Positions 45,201 through 57,200 of a DNA stretch of 64,000 bases are shown here, one piece after another. This DNA comes from Xanthostigma xanthostigma (Eukaryota; Arthropoda; Insecta; Raphidioptera; Raphidiidae). Numbering within the stretch: the stretch's first letter is position 1; each line of letters begins with the position of its first letter. The translations under genes and the position numbers were made by a program. The notes beneath the pieces are model-generated. The model saw only the letters and a list, made by a program, of their open reading frames with translations, did no database searches and had not been told where the DNA came from. The DNA is taken from NCBI GenBank assembly GCA_963575645.1, contig OY754466.1, forward strand, positions 20,128,001-20,192,000, given 5' to 3'.

Positions 45201-48200
45201 GTGTGTCGTAAGTGAGAAAAGGTTGCGGAGCACTGATATACATGACCAGAATTATATAATTTTTCGCGTTTTGAGCTATTCTGTCCATGTACACGAGTAT
45301 TAATTACACGTTGAAATGCGTACTTCTTATTTTTTCCATTTTTTCAAATAATTTCCATTGTTTACTATTATAAAATGATCCCATTTACTTCATTAATTAG
45401 GTACTAGAGAGCGCCAACTTCGTCAGTAGTGCTGCCTCTATGCTTCACGCACAATCCCCATTAGGGTTTTATAGCCAAATGGCCGTCTGTCCGTATGTCA
45501 CAGCCTTATAACTCCTCTATATTTCCATCCATTTGAATGAAATTTTGCAGACAGATGTCTTATGTGAACCGCCATACAATTGTGTAATGAAATTACTGCA
45601 ACAATAATTTAGGGGTAGCTTTTCTTACATAGAACTGAGGGATGATATTTTTTTATTTTCGTGCAATACTATGAAATTGCGTGAAAATAAAGGACAAAAA
45701 ATATGTGCATCTAGAGCTATTTTGAGTCGTCTGACTGTTAAACTCGCTGATACTCGTTTCGCATAATGTCGCAACTCGTCGAAAATATCTGTCATTATGC
45801 TCCAGCTACACAATCTATTGTATTAAAGGAGTCAAGAAACTGACAATAACGTCCGTATTATCTAGTCTAACATTGTCCACATTCAGGCTAATTGCACTAT
45901 TAGACTTAAAAGTATTTATAATAAACCACAAGATTGATTTTTAACTTTTCAGAATGGGCAATGAAACACGGTTTGTGGGGACACGCTTTGTTCCTTGCAA
46001 GTAAGTTGGATAAACGCACATACGCCAATGTTATGATGCGTTTTGCCAACGGTTTGACCATTAACGATCCTCTACAAACTTTATATCAGCTGTTGTCAGG
46101 TCGACAGCCGGCTGCGGTTACGGTAAGCGATAAAACTTTTTTTTTATTGACCTGATGTTTGGTACTACAATATTTTAATGCTGTAACTCAACAAATTCAA
46201 TGATGACAAGCTGCTGGTAGTGATAGAGGAAGCGATAGATTTCAAGCAGTCGTTTCTAGGGATGCAAGGTTGTTAAAAATATCGATATATCAATATCGAT
46301 ATATATCGAATTAAAGTCGATATTAATATATCGATATGTCGGTCTAGTAGGCTGATATATCGATATTTTGTCGATATTTCTTCTTTTTTTAAAAGCTTAT
46401 ACAAATCCAATGTAATTTTAGTTATATCAAACGTTTATTGATTATATATGTATGCAATGATATGTAAAATGTGTTTTGTTTTCATAAATTTATTAAAAAA
46501 TGTTTAATTCCAGTATTTTGTACCAGCTATCGAATTTAAAAATAGTAACTTTGATAGTTTGCTTCCTTGTAGCCGGTTTCTGCTCTGAGTTATAGTGGCT
46601 CCTGCCTTTGAAAAATAAAATAAAAATAACAACAAGCAACTAACATAACCTAAAAAGTATGAGTGAATAAAATTGGTCGACAATTTTATTTATTTGAAGA
46701 GTTCTATTCAGACGTTAATCAAAGATCTAAAAAATATAAACAAGTATGTAAAAATGCAGCAGTATAATAAAAATGATTTAGTTAATAAATATTTATTTTT
46801 TAATTAATAAGTAAAATTAAGTATTTATTTAGCAAAATTTGGGCGGATATTTCAATATTTCGTTACGATATATTGAGTTTTTCGATATTGATATATCGAT
46901 ATCGGCGTATCGTCGATATCGATAAATATCGATATTTTTAGGCGTCGATATATCAATATTTATCGGTTTTCCAATATATCGTTGCAACACTAGTCATTTC
47001 AAAGCTCGTGAAAAGGTAGATATTGAATCTTGTATTCCATACTTGCTAAGCTATTTTGTTAAACGACTGTCTTTTAATAGCAGACTGAAAAATACAAAAA
47101 AAATATTTACTTTCATTTTTGTTAAATCTGTCAAATGAATTTGAGGTTATAAAATTTGCAGCATAATATGCAAAAATAGGCGCTGCAAAACGTTTGAACG
47201 GTTATAAATAGCGTGGTATTTATTACTGTTTGTTTAATTCTGTTCTCCAATTTTCTAAGTAAATAAAGTAATAATATTCATTGCAATTTTTGTAACAATA
47301 TAGTAGCATTGGTTAAGGTATAATACCTTAATCAATGATAGTAGTATTAAGGATGTATATAACATTTTTGAATTCAAAGATTTTTGCCTAAATTTAAAAT
47401 ATGTTATAGAATTAGACCTCCTGCATCGATTAAAACCAAAAAATAGATACCTTACCGACCTTTTTTATGAAAAAATTAATTTTAAAATAATCATTCACTC
47501 CATGTTATTTCTACCGGAAGTGTTAAAAATTTTGAGAAGATTAAAACATTTATCATTTTATTTCAAAGATTTATGATTCAAAAACTTATTATCAGTTTCT
47601 TTGTACAATTTGCGATTTTTCAAGCCCAAAAAAACGTGGGGTTACCGACAATTTCACGGAAATATTTTATTTTGAAAGTGATGAAATCAATTCTCCGAAT
47701 CTTAATCAAAATTAATGGCGGATGTAATGAGACAATGAGGCAACATCGCGTTCCTGCATGTCGATAATAAAGATCGCATTTATGAAATGTCATATCACGT
47801 GAACCAACTGTAAAATATTCTGGACCTGTCATTTTTGAGATTTATGTGCATTGAGAACGCAAAATGCGTTTATATGTCGGATAAACGCTGTAATGTAACA
47901 AAAGTATGTAAAAGATTTGAGATATTTATTTTTGTTTGGAAAACTAAAATGTTCGTACAGATTATCTGCAATTAATTTGAAAAAAACTTTGCTTTAACAA
48001 AATCTGCCAAAAGTAAACTTTAATTACTGACTTTATTTATCCGTTTATTAATTTGTGTAATGATAATTGATTTCTTAATCACAACTTTGATTGCTTGACA
48101 ATAATAATTTCATAATAATTAAATACTTTCTTTGAATTTTGATTTGACATTTTTATTTATTATTATTTTTATAGTATCCATAGCTTCAAATTTTTGAGGT

Positions 48201-51200
48201 CAGAAATTCTATCTCCACGTTATGTTTCAGAGTGTCAGAAGACCACGTGGACAGCCATGTTGCCTGACTGTTTTTGACGAAAGTCACAGTAGTCAAATTA
48301 AATGTTAAATATTTGTTCATAATATTTAATTATAGGAAAATTTTTAGAAAATCTATCATAAAAAATCATTAAAATTAACACAAAGTCTTCGCAAATGAAT
48401 ATTTTTATATATTTATGATTTTGAAAATTTAATTAGATGTACTACACAATTATGAATTTCATGTCCGTTTAGTGCATGCAGCGCTATTAATGCTACAAAG
48501 CATACAGAGCTTCGGAACTAATTAAACTTACTTTCGTTGGCAATGACTGTTGTCATTACTTTGCTAGTGTGCTGAAAAACCTCTACTATTTAAACTTTCT
48601 CTAAACATAAAGTTGATATACAGATTGTATCAAATCAAAACGGTCCATAGGATATTCTGTGTGTAAGACAGAGACGATATATAAAGATATAAAGCAGTAA
48701 GTAAGAATGAGATAAATGATCGCTAATAATATAGTTACTGTGGTTACGTAAATAAATAATTACGTACACTGTAAATCTTTTTACCAATTTATCAATTAAA
48801 ACAACTACAAATAAATGTATTATGTTGGCGGTTGAATTACCACCATAAAACCATTTAATTATTTGGATTTTTTCCCGAACAGTATAAATAGCCATTTTAT
48901 CAATAATTTCACTAGTGAATGCTGACATTTGATAAAATTGTGATTTTTACTGTAGAAAACAAAGAAGATACTATCAGATTGTATAACCACAGTAACTAGC
49001 TATTAGCGATCATTTATCTCATTCTTACTTACTGCTTTAGTGCTTTATATAATATCGTCTCTGTCTTACACACAGATTGTTCTATGGACTGTTTTGATTT
49101 GATACAATCTGTATACTCTTTCTGATATGACTTCCAGTTTTGAATGTAGATTAAAGCATGTCATTTGTTTTTAATTAAATGGAGATCTCCGGTCATTCAG
49201 CATAAAAATACTGAAGTACTAGCCATCAGTTCAACATATTGATAATGCATCAGTAAATGTGTTTTTTACTTTAAATAAAACCAAAATTGCCCACAGTGCG
49301 TGTCGGACGAAAAATGGGGTGATTGGCGACCTCATTTAGCTATGATCCTATCGAATACATCGCAGAGACCAGAATTGGACAGAAAGGCCATAACAACTCT
49401 CGGCGACACTCTTCATTCCCGAGGATCAATTTATGCGGCCCAGTTTTGTTATATAATGGCGCAGGTACGATTCTGTAAACAATCTAACTTCTATTGATTT
49501 TAGTTCTTAATGTTTATGGTATTAATTTTGTAAATTACAGATTGGGTTCGGACAATATGGTTCCAAATCTGCTCGTCTAGTTTTACTCGGATCGTCACAT
49601 CAAAGGCCATTTATTGAATTCGCAAACAATGAAGCCATAATGATGACGGAAGTGTACGAGTATGCTTGTAGTCTTAGCGATGCCGCTTTTACCATCCCGG
49701 AATTTCAGGTAAGCGAAATGATTAAATTTTTCAAAAGCGAGAACAAAAGCATGCTATTTGCGAAGACAATGAACTGTAGGGGGCTTGAACAGTTGAACGC
49801 TGTCTAGAATCGCTGACTTATGGAATATTGAAATAATGATAGCATATTGTGTAGACTCTGTGCAGAATGGCGGGGCTTACTGGACTTGATTGCCAGTGAT
49901 CAGTGATGGGAAGTCAGTATAGTCCTGGAAACGGTTGCACTAAAGCCTCAGTGATATATTAGAAAAAAAAAATGTTTTTATTGAATGGTGTGATTTTTTT
50001 GATGCCAATGCACGAAAGGTTGGCGGACATATCTCGGCGCTTCCCCTTGCCTACCGCCCTTGAAAATATTATTAACGCCTTTTAAAAATGAACGCATCTT
50101 TTGACATTGCAAATCTCCCTAACTCGTGTCAAACGTTTGGAATTTATCAATTTGATCATTTTATGTTTTGTCAACAAAATTGTTCTCAAAAGTTATTTCC
50201 GCAAAAGTTTCTAATATTGGGCGTGTTTGGCCGAAGTAAGTACGTACTAAATCTAGTAAGTCACTCACTATACTTACAAAATTTTCGGCCGGGACACAAA
50301 ATAAGCGCTAACGCAGTAAGCATGGCTTAATATAAGACGCCACTTTGCTTATTGTTGATGTAAACAAAACAGACAGGAACATACCTGTCATTGTTCAGAT
50401 ACACAAGCACTCAATAGGTTCGTTCCAAGCAGCCTCGAACGGTAATGAAACCGTACACAGTCTTGTCACTGCGCAAGACTAATTTGCGCACTAGCTCAAA
50501 AATCGATTCTGCGCAAGACAGTCTTGCGCAGTAACAAGGCTGTGTACGGTTTTGTTACCGTTCACGGCTGCTTGGAACGAACTAAATATAAATTAATAAT
50601 TGATAAATTTAGTACTGTCAATAATATTCAGTCTATGAGGTTATGTACGGGATATAACGTAAACCAGTGTTTTGAGTTATGTCAAGCCAGAAAGTATGTC
50701 CTGGCCGAAAAGCGCTATAGTCAGCTTGTAAGATTTTAATTTTTTTATGCTAACTGGCTTACTGAGTTTAGTAAGTACACCCATCCCCCGATTTACACGG
50801 TACTTGTTTTACACGTTTTCGTTTTTACGCGGTTTTCCAAATAAGTTTTTTTTTGTTTTTATCGCACTCTACTAAATGCTACTGTGATTGAACACGTGCG
50901 CTGTGTACACATCTCACGGGGAATCCCGAGCTTATGTGCTGACTTGCTGCACACGCACACTGTGTCTGTATTTCTTCGCATAAAATTAAAGTGTTTCCGT
51001 AATATATTACATATTTTAACCTGTCAATGCATTTTATTTTTATTTCTGTGTACACCTAAAAATATTGAAAAAAATCACAACTGTTAAATAGCAAAATTAT
51101 GCATTTTCTGCAAGCTTTTCGATTTACACGGTTTTGACTTGAAAATTTTTAATTTTCGATTTACACGTTTTTCTCAGGAACGTATCTACTGTGTAAATCG

Positions 51201-54200
51201 GGGGATAGGTGTACTTACTTCAGCCAAACACGCCCATTCATTCATGTCGCCTGTCAAAATATAACCAAAACATAATATTAAGAAAACAGTGAACGCGAAG
51301 GAAATACCGTTTATTTAAAAGTTGTTAAAAACTAATAACGCGTATATACAATACAAAACACGCAATGAAAACTTTCGAAATTTGTCACACTGTAGCCAAC
51401 ACTCATTCTGCATGGAGTATGAAAGCGAGAAATAAATATTTATTGTGGTGTTTTTTAATACTATTTTCGCAGTCTTACAAATATCTGCTGGCATGTAGAT
51501 TGGCCGAGCGTGGTCTGTTAGAGAGGGCGTTGTTGTACGTTGAACGCGTCGCTACGGTGTTGGCGAGCAATCCGAGCCGTTACAGTCCGTCGCTCGTGTC
51601 TCGGGTATTGCAATTGGCCGAACGGTTGCGGCCGCGTGATCCGACAGCCCTCGCACATCTTCAGCTGGATTCAACTGAGATAGAGGGTGACTTACCATCA
51701 ACTTGTGACTGGATTGCTGACCTCAAAGCTGTGCTGGGTGATTATACCGTAAGTATTAAAGTGTATATATATATGGTCATTTCAGATAGTGTGGCTTAAA
51801 GTTCCTTATTGGACGTTATAGATATAAATGGAAAGGGCTAGAAAATAAAAATCGTAAGAAAAAAGCGTAAGAGAAAACTGTAACGAAAATCTACATATAT
51901 AATTACCTATTGTATGTCTGTCGGTCGACATAGAAAGTTGAACAGCTAATAGTTGAACAATAATATAATATCGTAAGTGTAGTAATTTACCATACAATAA
52001 GTGTTGTACTTGTATACCGTAAAAACAGTTTCGGAAAATACTAAGCTTGAAATAATCAGTTGATAAAACAATTCCAAATTTTAATATTTCTTTTATAACA
52101 ATTGTTTGAGCGCTTTCGGGAATAGGTGTCCCATCATCAGAATCTACAATAATTTTTGATCTATGATAAAGATCAGTTATCAAATTAAATTTTATAATTA
52201 ATACTTACGGAATTAAAATACAATTCATGTCAATTCCTCATGCATCCATTTTAGTTTTAATGACGAACATTATTGACTTATTAAATATGGTATCAAATTT
52301 TTTATATTTCGATATTCTAATATTTGGTTTCATGATTGTTAAAGCCACTTATTTACACTTATGTAAATAAGTGGCTTTAACAATCAGGGTTAAAGGCCTC
52401 ACATTCTATTTCCGCATTTGGAGAGCAAAAAAAAAAGCTCGTCGGGACAAAATTGTGCTGCGGGCCGCCATTTTCCCAGGCCTGATCTATAACATTAGCT
52501 CTGTTCCAATCTCTCTCAACAGAATTGTCAGTCGTGCGCAGTAGCTAAAACTTGTTCCCGATACAATTTCGTTTTAGCTACTGCACATGACTGTGACGAT
52601 TCCGCTACCATTCACAGAGAGGTTGGAACAGAGCTCAATTTCCAGCATCAATAGTCAAATTTATTTCTGTTCAACATATACATAAGTGTGATTGGAAATG
52701 CATAATATTTTCCCATAATAACATTAAATTAATAATGAAGTAAAATAATTTAATAGTGAAAACTAATGAGACATTTTTTATATTCAGAGGGGTCTCATTA
52801 CTCAAGATGCACAATCAAACAGCAATCTAGCCTCTTCCGAGTTGGACATCGCAAACAACAGCCAAACCCCTCCAGTTGATCCAAGTCCTGCGCCGGTTCA
52901 ACAATTTGATCAACAACAACCGACGTGGAATGAACCGAATCACAATCTAGATCAAACGTACTATCAGTGGAGCGGTTCTCAGCAACAGCCGCAATGGTCG
53001 TCGAATCAAGAGGCAGTTAGTTATAATCAACCTGTCGATTATCAACCAAACGCTCAACAGATTAATCATGAACCGAGTACCGACGTGTACCAACAACCGA
53101 TAGTTGAGCAGCAGCCAAACGAACAAACTCAGTGGGGTACTGCCGAGACTGTTTCAAATCAACAGCCACAGTTTGACGGATCTTACGGTCAACAGGATTA
53201 TTCGAACACGATACAACAGAACGATTATTGGAACAGTACGGCTCAAAATGAGGTAAATCATATTTAGATTGATCAAATTATATTTATTAGATGCTTGGTA
53301 TTTCTGTATAAAGGGTTTCAAAATTATTCGCGATTTTCCTGAATTTATATTTGAATAATTTATAACAATAATAATTTTAATTCTGTTTGAGTACTGTCAA
53401 ATCGGCAGGGTAAAATTTAAAACTTTAAGCTACCTGATTCAGAATAAACAGCCGTTGTAATATAGATTGCATGATAATGGAATGTTTTTATATCATTAGA
53501 TGGCAGCATCTGGTATTGATTCTTTTTAATATACGTCAGAAATATCGTTAAAATTACATTATCTTTGAAAATTATCATAAATTGTTTAGTGCATGCACAA
53601 ATGGATTTTACCGTTTTAAGCTGTCCGGGAATAGTTAAAACCATTTAATAGATTCCTTGAAATTTTTGTTTTTTTAAATCATAAGTACCACGCACAATTT
53701 GAATTAAATAATGTAATAAGTGCCTTTCCATTTTTTTAATGTTCGGTTAGGTTATTCTGTAGATATCACTTTATTTGTTTACCAAGGTCAGCTTTAACGC
53801 CACCAAACTAGAATTTTGCTCATATATTTGCCGTGATAGCATGAGTGTGTTTCAAAATATAACCCAGTATACTGACCAGTGTTAATGACGTCATGAATCA
53901 ACACAATACTGTTGAATCGTTCTGAAATATACCGGCCAGCGCGTTGACGTATTATTATTTCCCCCGTCCACTAAAAGTATTTGTTTACTTTGTTGAACAG
54001 TCATTATTACAAATAACAAATAATAAAATTCCACAAAGTCTGATGCACATACGTCCAGTTAAATATTTATGCTACATCGCGTCTGTCTCACCAGTACAAT
54101 ATGGCAGACCAGTTTAATTATGACGTCGTTAGCACTGGCCAGTATAATGGGTTATATTTCGGAACATACCCAATATGTTTGCCTGAACAAAATTTAGTTA

Positions 54201-57200
54201 TCACACTGCCTTTATCGTAAATTATTTGTTTCATTCAGTGGACAGTTTTAAAAGGCTTCTAACATTTATTTTAGAACTGAATGAACTAGGAGCACCTCTT
54301 TTTGATATGTTTAAAGATTATAAAACTACTACAGATACCGAAGATAACTCATATTATTGTTTGGTCATCTGAGAATTTCTCATTTACTGTTTTGTAAATA
54401 TAATTATTTTGATATTCCGTTTTATTGTAGTTGTTTTAACTTACTGCAAATGTGAGGTTAGTATTTATTTTCTTTGAGGACAGTATTTTCGTACAAACTG
54501 AGTACAAAACAATTTTTCAATGCACTGCACATTTTTGTCATCTTTGATGTGTGTGTTGGTTAAAATGCTCATCATTTAACCATTTGTACATACATATTTT
54601 TCAAACTTGATTTGCAGAGTGCCATTTTTTCTTGTGTAATTGTGCATTTTTCATTAATTGTAAATTAGTAATGATAGTAATTTAAGTAAATATTCTAAGT
54701 CAGTTTTGAAGTTGTAATTGAAATGTCTATATTGGTTCATGAAAATAAATTTAGTCATTTTAATTGCGTTACTTATATGCCGTTTTTCCATAATCAGATT
54801 GTCATTGCGTGAACGGATTCATAACTAATACGTTGAATGAAAATGTTCACATTGTAGGTAATATTATTTGCTTGTTTATATTCATAGTGACGTCGCCAAA
54901 ATCATTTAGATTGTGGGATGTGCAGCTTTTTTATAATTTTCGGACAATACTGTCTCGAACCCGGCATAAGCAATTTGTTAACTCTGTTAATTAACGATAA
55001 CGTACCCAGCTCTGGTTATTACCAAGTTCTATCGCATTTTAGTTTGTTACATTGATTTTTTCAAACGAAGTTCCTTATGGGAATAATTACTTATCGTATG
55101 TCTGTCCGTAGACATAGAAAGTTGAAATTTGGCACATTTATAATATAGGGCATGGGACAGATCTTAACGGAGTCGGATTTTTGAATTTTGGTCCCAGAGG
55201 AGAGCAAAATCAAAATAAAAAAGTTTTTCGCTTATAATTCGCTCAATTTAATTTAGATTGGTTCAAAACCTGTGTTAAACGAAAGAGGAGAACATTTTAC
55301 ATAGATTTCGTATAACAGACTTCGTGCAAATAGTTTTTTTTTATACATAAAAAAGCCGAAATAGACACTGTATAAATTCGATTTCGCCTAATACATCGCG
55401 CACGCGGATCGGCTATCCTTTTCTGTTACACAGTGTGTTATGGACATTTAAAGATTGCGTATGTTCTGTCGTAAAATAAAAAGATTGTATTTGTTCAAAA
55501 ACGGATGCTATTTCAAATATTAGTTGGTTTTTTGACATTAATATTTTGTGAAATGCAACGCCTTCTAACTTCACGATTTGTTATTAAACCTATATAAATA
55601 GCGAAATCTAAGCAAGGTCTATGGTTCAGTGGTAGAATACTCATCTGCCATGCGGGTGTCCGCGTTCGATTCCCAATGCGCAACATGTTGTTTTTATTTT
55701 TTTAGTGTTGCAAATCACACGATTAATTTTTCTTTAAGAGTATTCGTCCCTGCAAATACCCCCTGCACCCTTCATCTCAAATCTTTTCCCATCGCCTAAA
55801 AACGGTTCGCGTTCTCCCGACGCTATTTTTAAAGCTAGAGGGTTCTGGTAAACGCCAAATGAAAGACAAAGAATCAGACTACAGATCCTTCAGGCGAATT
55901 TTTTGAAAAACAGTTTCGCCTACGTGTGAAATATTACGTAACTTATTATTTTTTTCAAAAGGTTGTAAGTTTTTTCAGGAATTTTTTTCAAAAAATTCGC
56001 CTGAAGGATCTGTAGTCTGATTATTTGTCTTTGACGTTTACCAGAACCCTCTAGCTTTAAAAATAGCGTCGGGAGAGCGCGAACCGTTTTTAGGCGAGGG
56101 GAAAAGATTTGAGATGAAGGGTGCAAGGGGTATTTGCAGGGACGAATACTCTTAATAATCATTTTATATTATAAATAAAATTTTCGAATAATTTGTCAGA
56201 CAAATTAGTAAAAAAAATATATACATATGATACATAATAAAAAATAGCGGAAAGAACTTCGTTTCAACCGGGTGTTCCGCTACTGGGCGGGAGCTCCCTC
56301 AAACTCCCTTGGCGACGTCACTGCACATTCGTCTCTTAATGAAGTTTTAACTGTTCATTTTGAAAACTGATAAATGTTCAGTAAGTTGTTTTCTAACACA
56401 ATTTGTGTCCATGCTTTGGCCGGCGATGGGACGCAGCCGGAACCGGAAGTTGAGGACAAGTCTAAGGATGATGTAAGTACAACGCCTGTATTGACCGGCA
56501 CTAATATGGCCTGGCATTCGGGCGACGGCCTGAGAAAACGTTCCGCAGCTAGAGTTGTTGTTTGTCGACCTCTTTCTGACGACAATGACGCATTCCTTCA
56601 AGCTTACTATGCCGATCAACTGTGCGGCTGCTCACATTTACAAGCTGTTGAACACTGCGATAGCGATTGTGAATGTGATAATAGACCTTGTTACGATGAG
56701 GAATGTGTACCTTGTGCAGAATTACAGACACTAGATTGTAATCTATGCGGATACACTTGCAAAAACGCAACGACGGTCGAACACGCCAACGATGACGATA
56801 AATTCGACTCGCGTTATGAATTTTCAAAGAGTATAGAGTATCGGAAAGAGGAAAATTCTCAGATTATCTGTTATCGCGATAAAGATAAAAGTATTGCAAT
56901 AAAGAACGATACGACCATAACAAAATATAATAACGTACCGCCGAACACTGTCCACAGAAACAATACGGTTGCTAAGACGTACCGCGAAACTGAACACGAT
57001 TTCGAAATAGATCCGAGGGACTGTGAAACTTCGACGTTTAAAATGACGAAACCAAGACATAAGCGCGATCTGATATGCGATACTGTCGATGCATGGGCAC
57101 ATAACGCGCGCCCTTCAAGCATGTTTACCAACATACGCGACAGCATATTTGGTTCAAAACAGGAGTGTATCGAGTACAAGCCATTAGTTTTTAACGGAAC

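Larger units (their letters stand above)
50218..51236. mobile_element. Composite inverted-repeat element with two nested insertions
   Basis: Ends 'tgggcgtgtttggccgaagt' and inverse 'acttcagccaaacacgccca' enclose about 1 kb in Sec16 intron 10. Nested inside are a foldback MITE at 50417-50583 and a TA-flanked element at 50778-51211. The second abuts the outer right repeat. Confidence 0.6.
42417..51748 (+). other. Sec16: Sec16 exons 6-11: central conserved domain
   Basis: Exons 42417-42804, 44099-44357, 45953-46122, 49297-49464, 49541-49708 and 51473-51748 encode the most conserved block. In order: '[20 protein letters not shown]', '[20 protein letters not shown]', '[18 protein letters not shown]', '[20 protein letters not shown]', '[20 protein letters not shown]', '[16 protein letters not shown]', '[14 protein letters not shown]', '[20 protein letters not shown]', '[20 protein letters not shown]'. 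This alpha-helical ACE1-type solenoid pairs with Sec13 in the family. No frame break is seen. The Ser-rich insert in exon 7 ([16 protein letters not shown]) is a likely phosphorylated loop by composition only. Confidence 0.93.

Noticed and set aside
51365..51472. Possible upstream extension of Sec16 exon 11
   Set aside because: The frame is open but the tattttcgcag acceptor at 51472 and family similarity starting at YKYLLACRL place the exon start at 51473.
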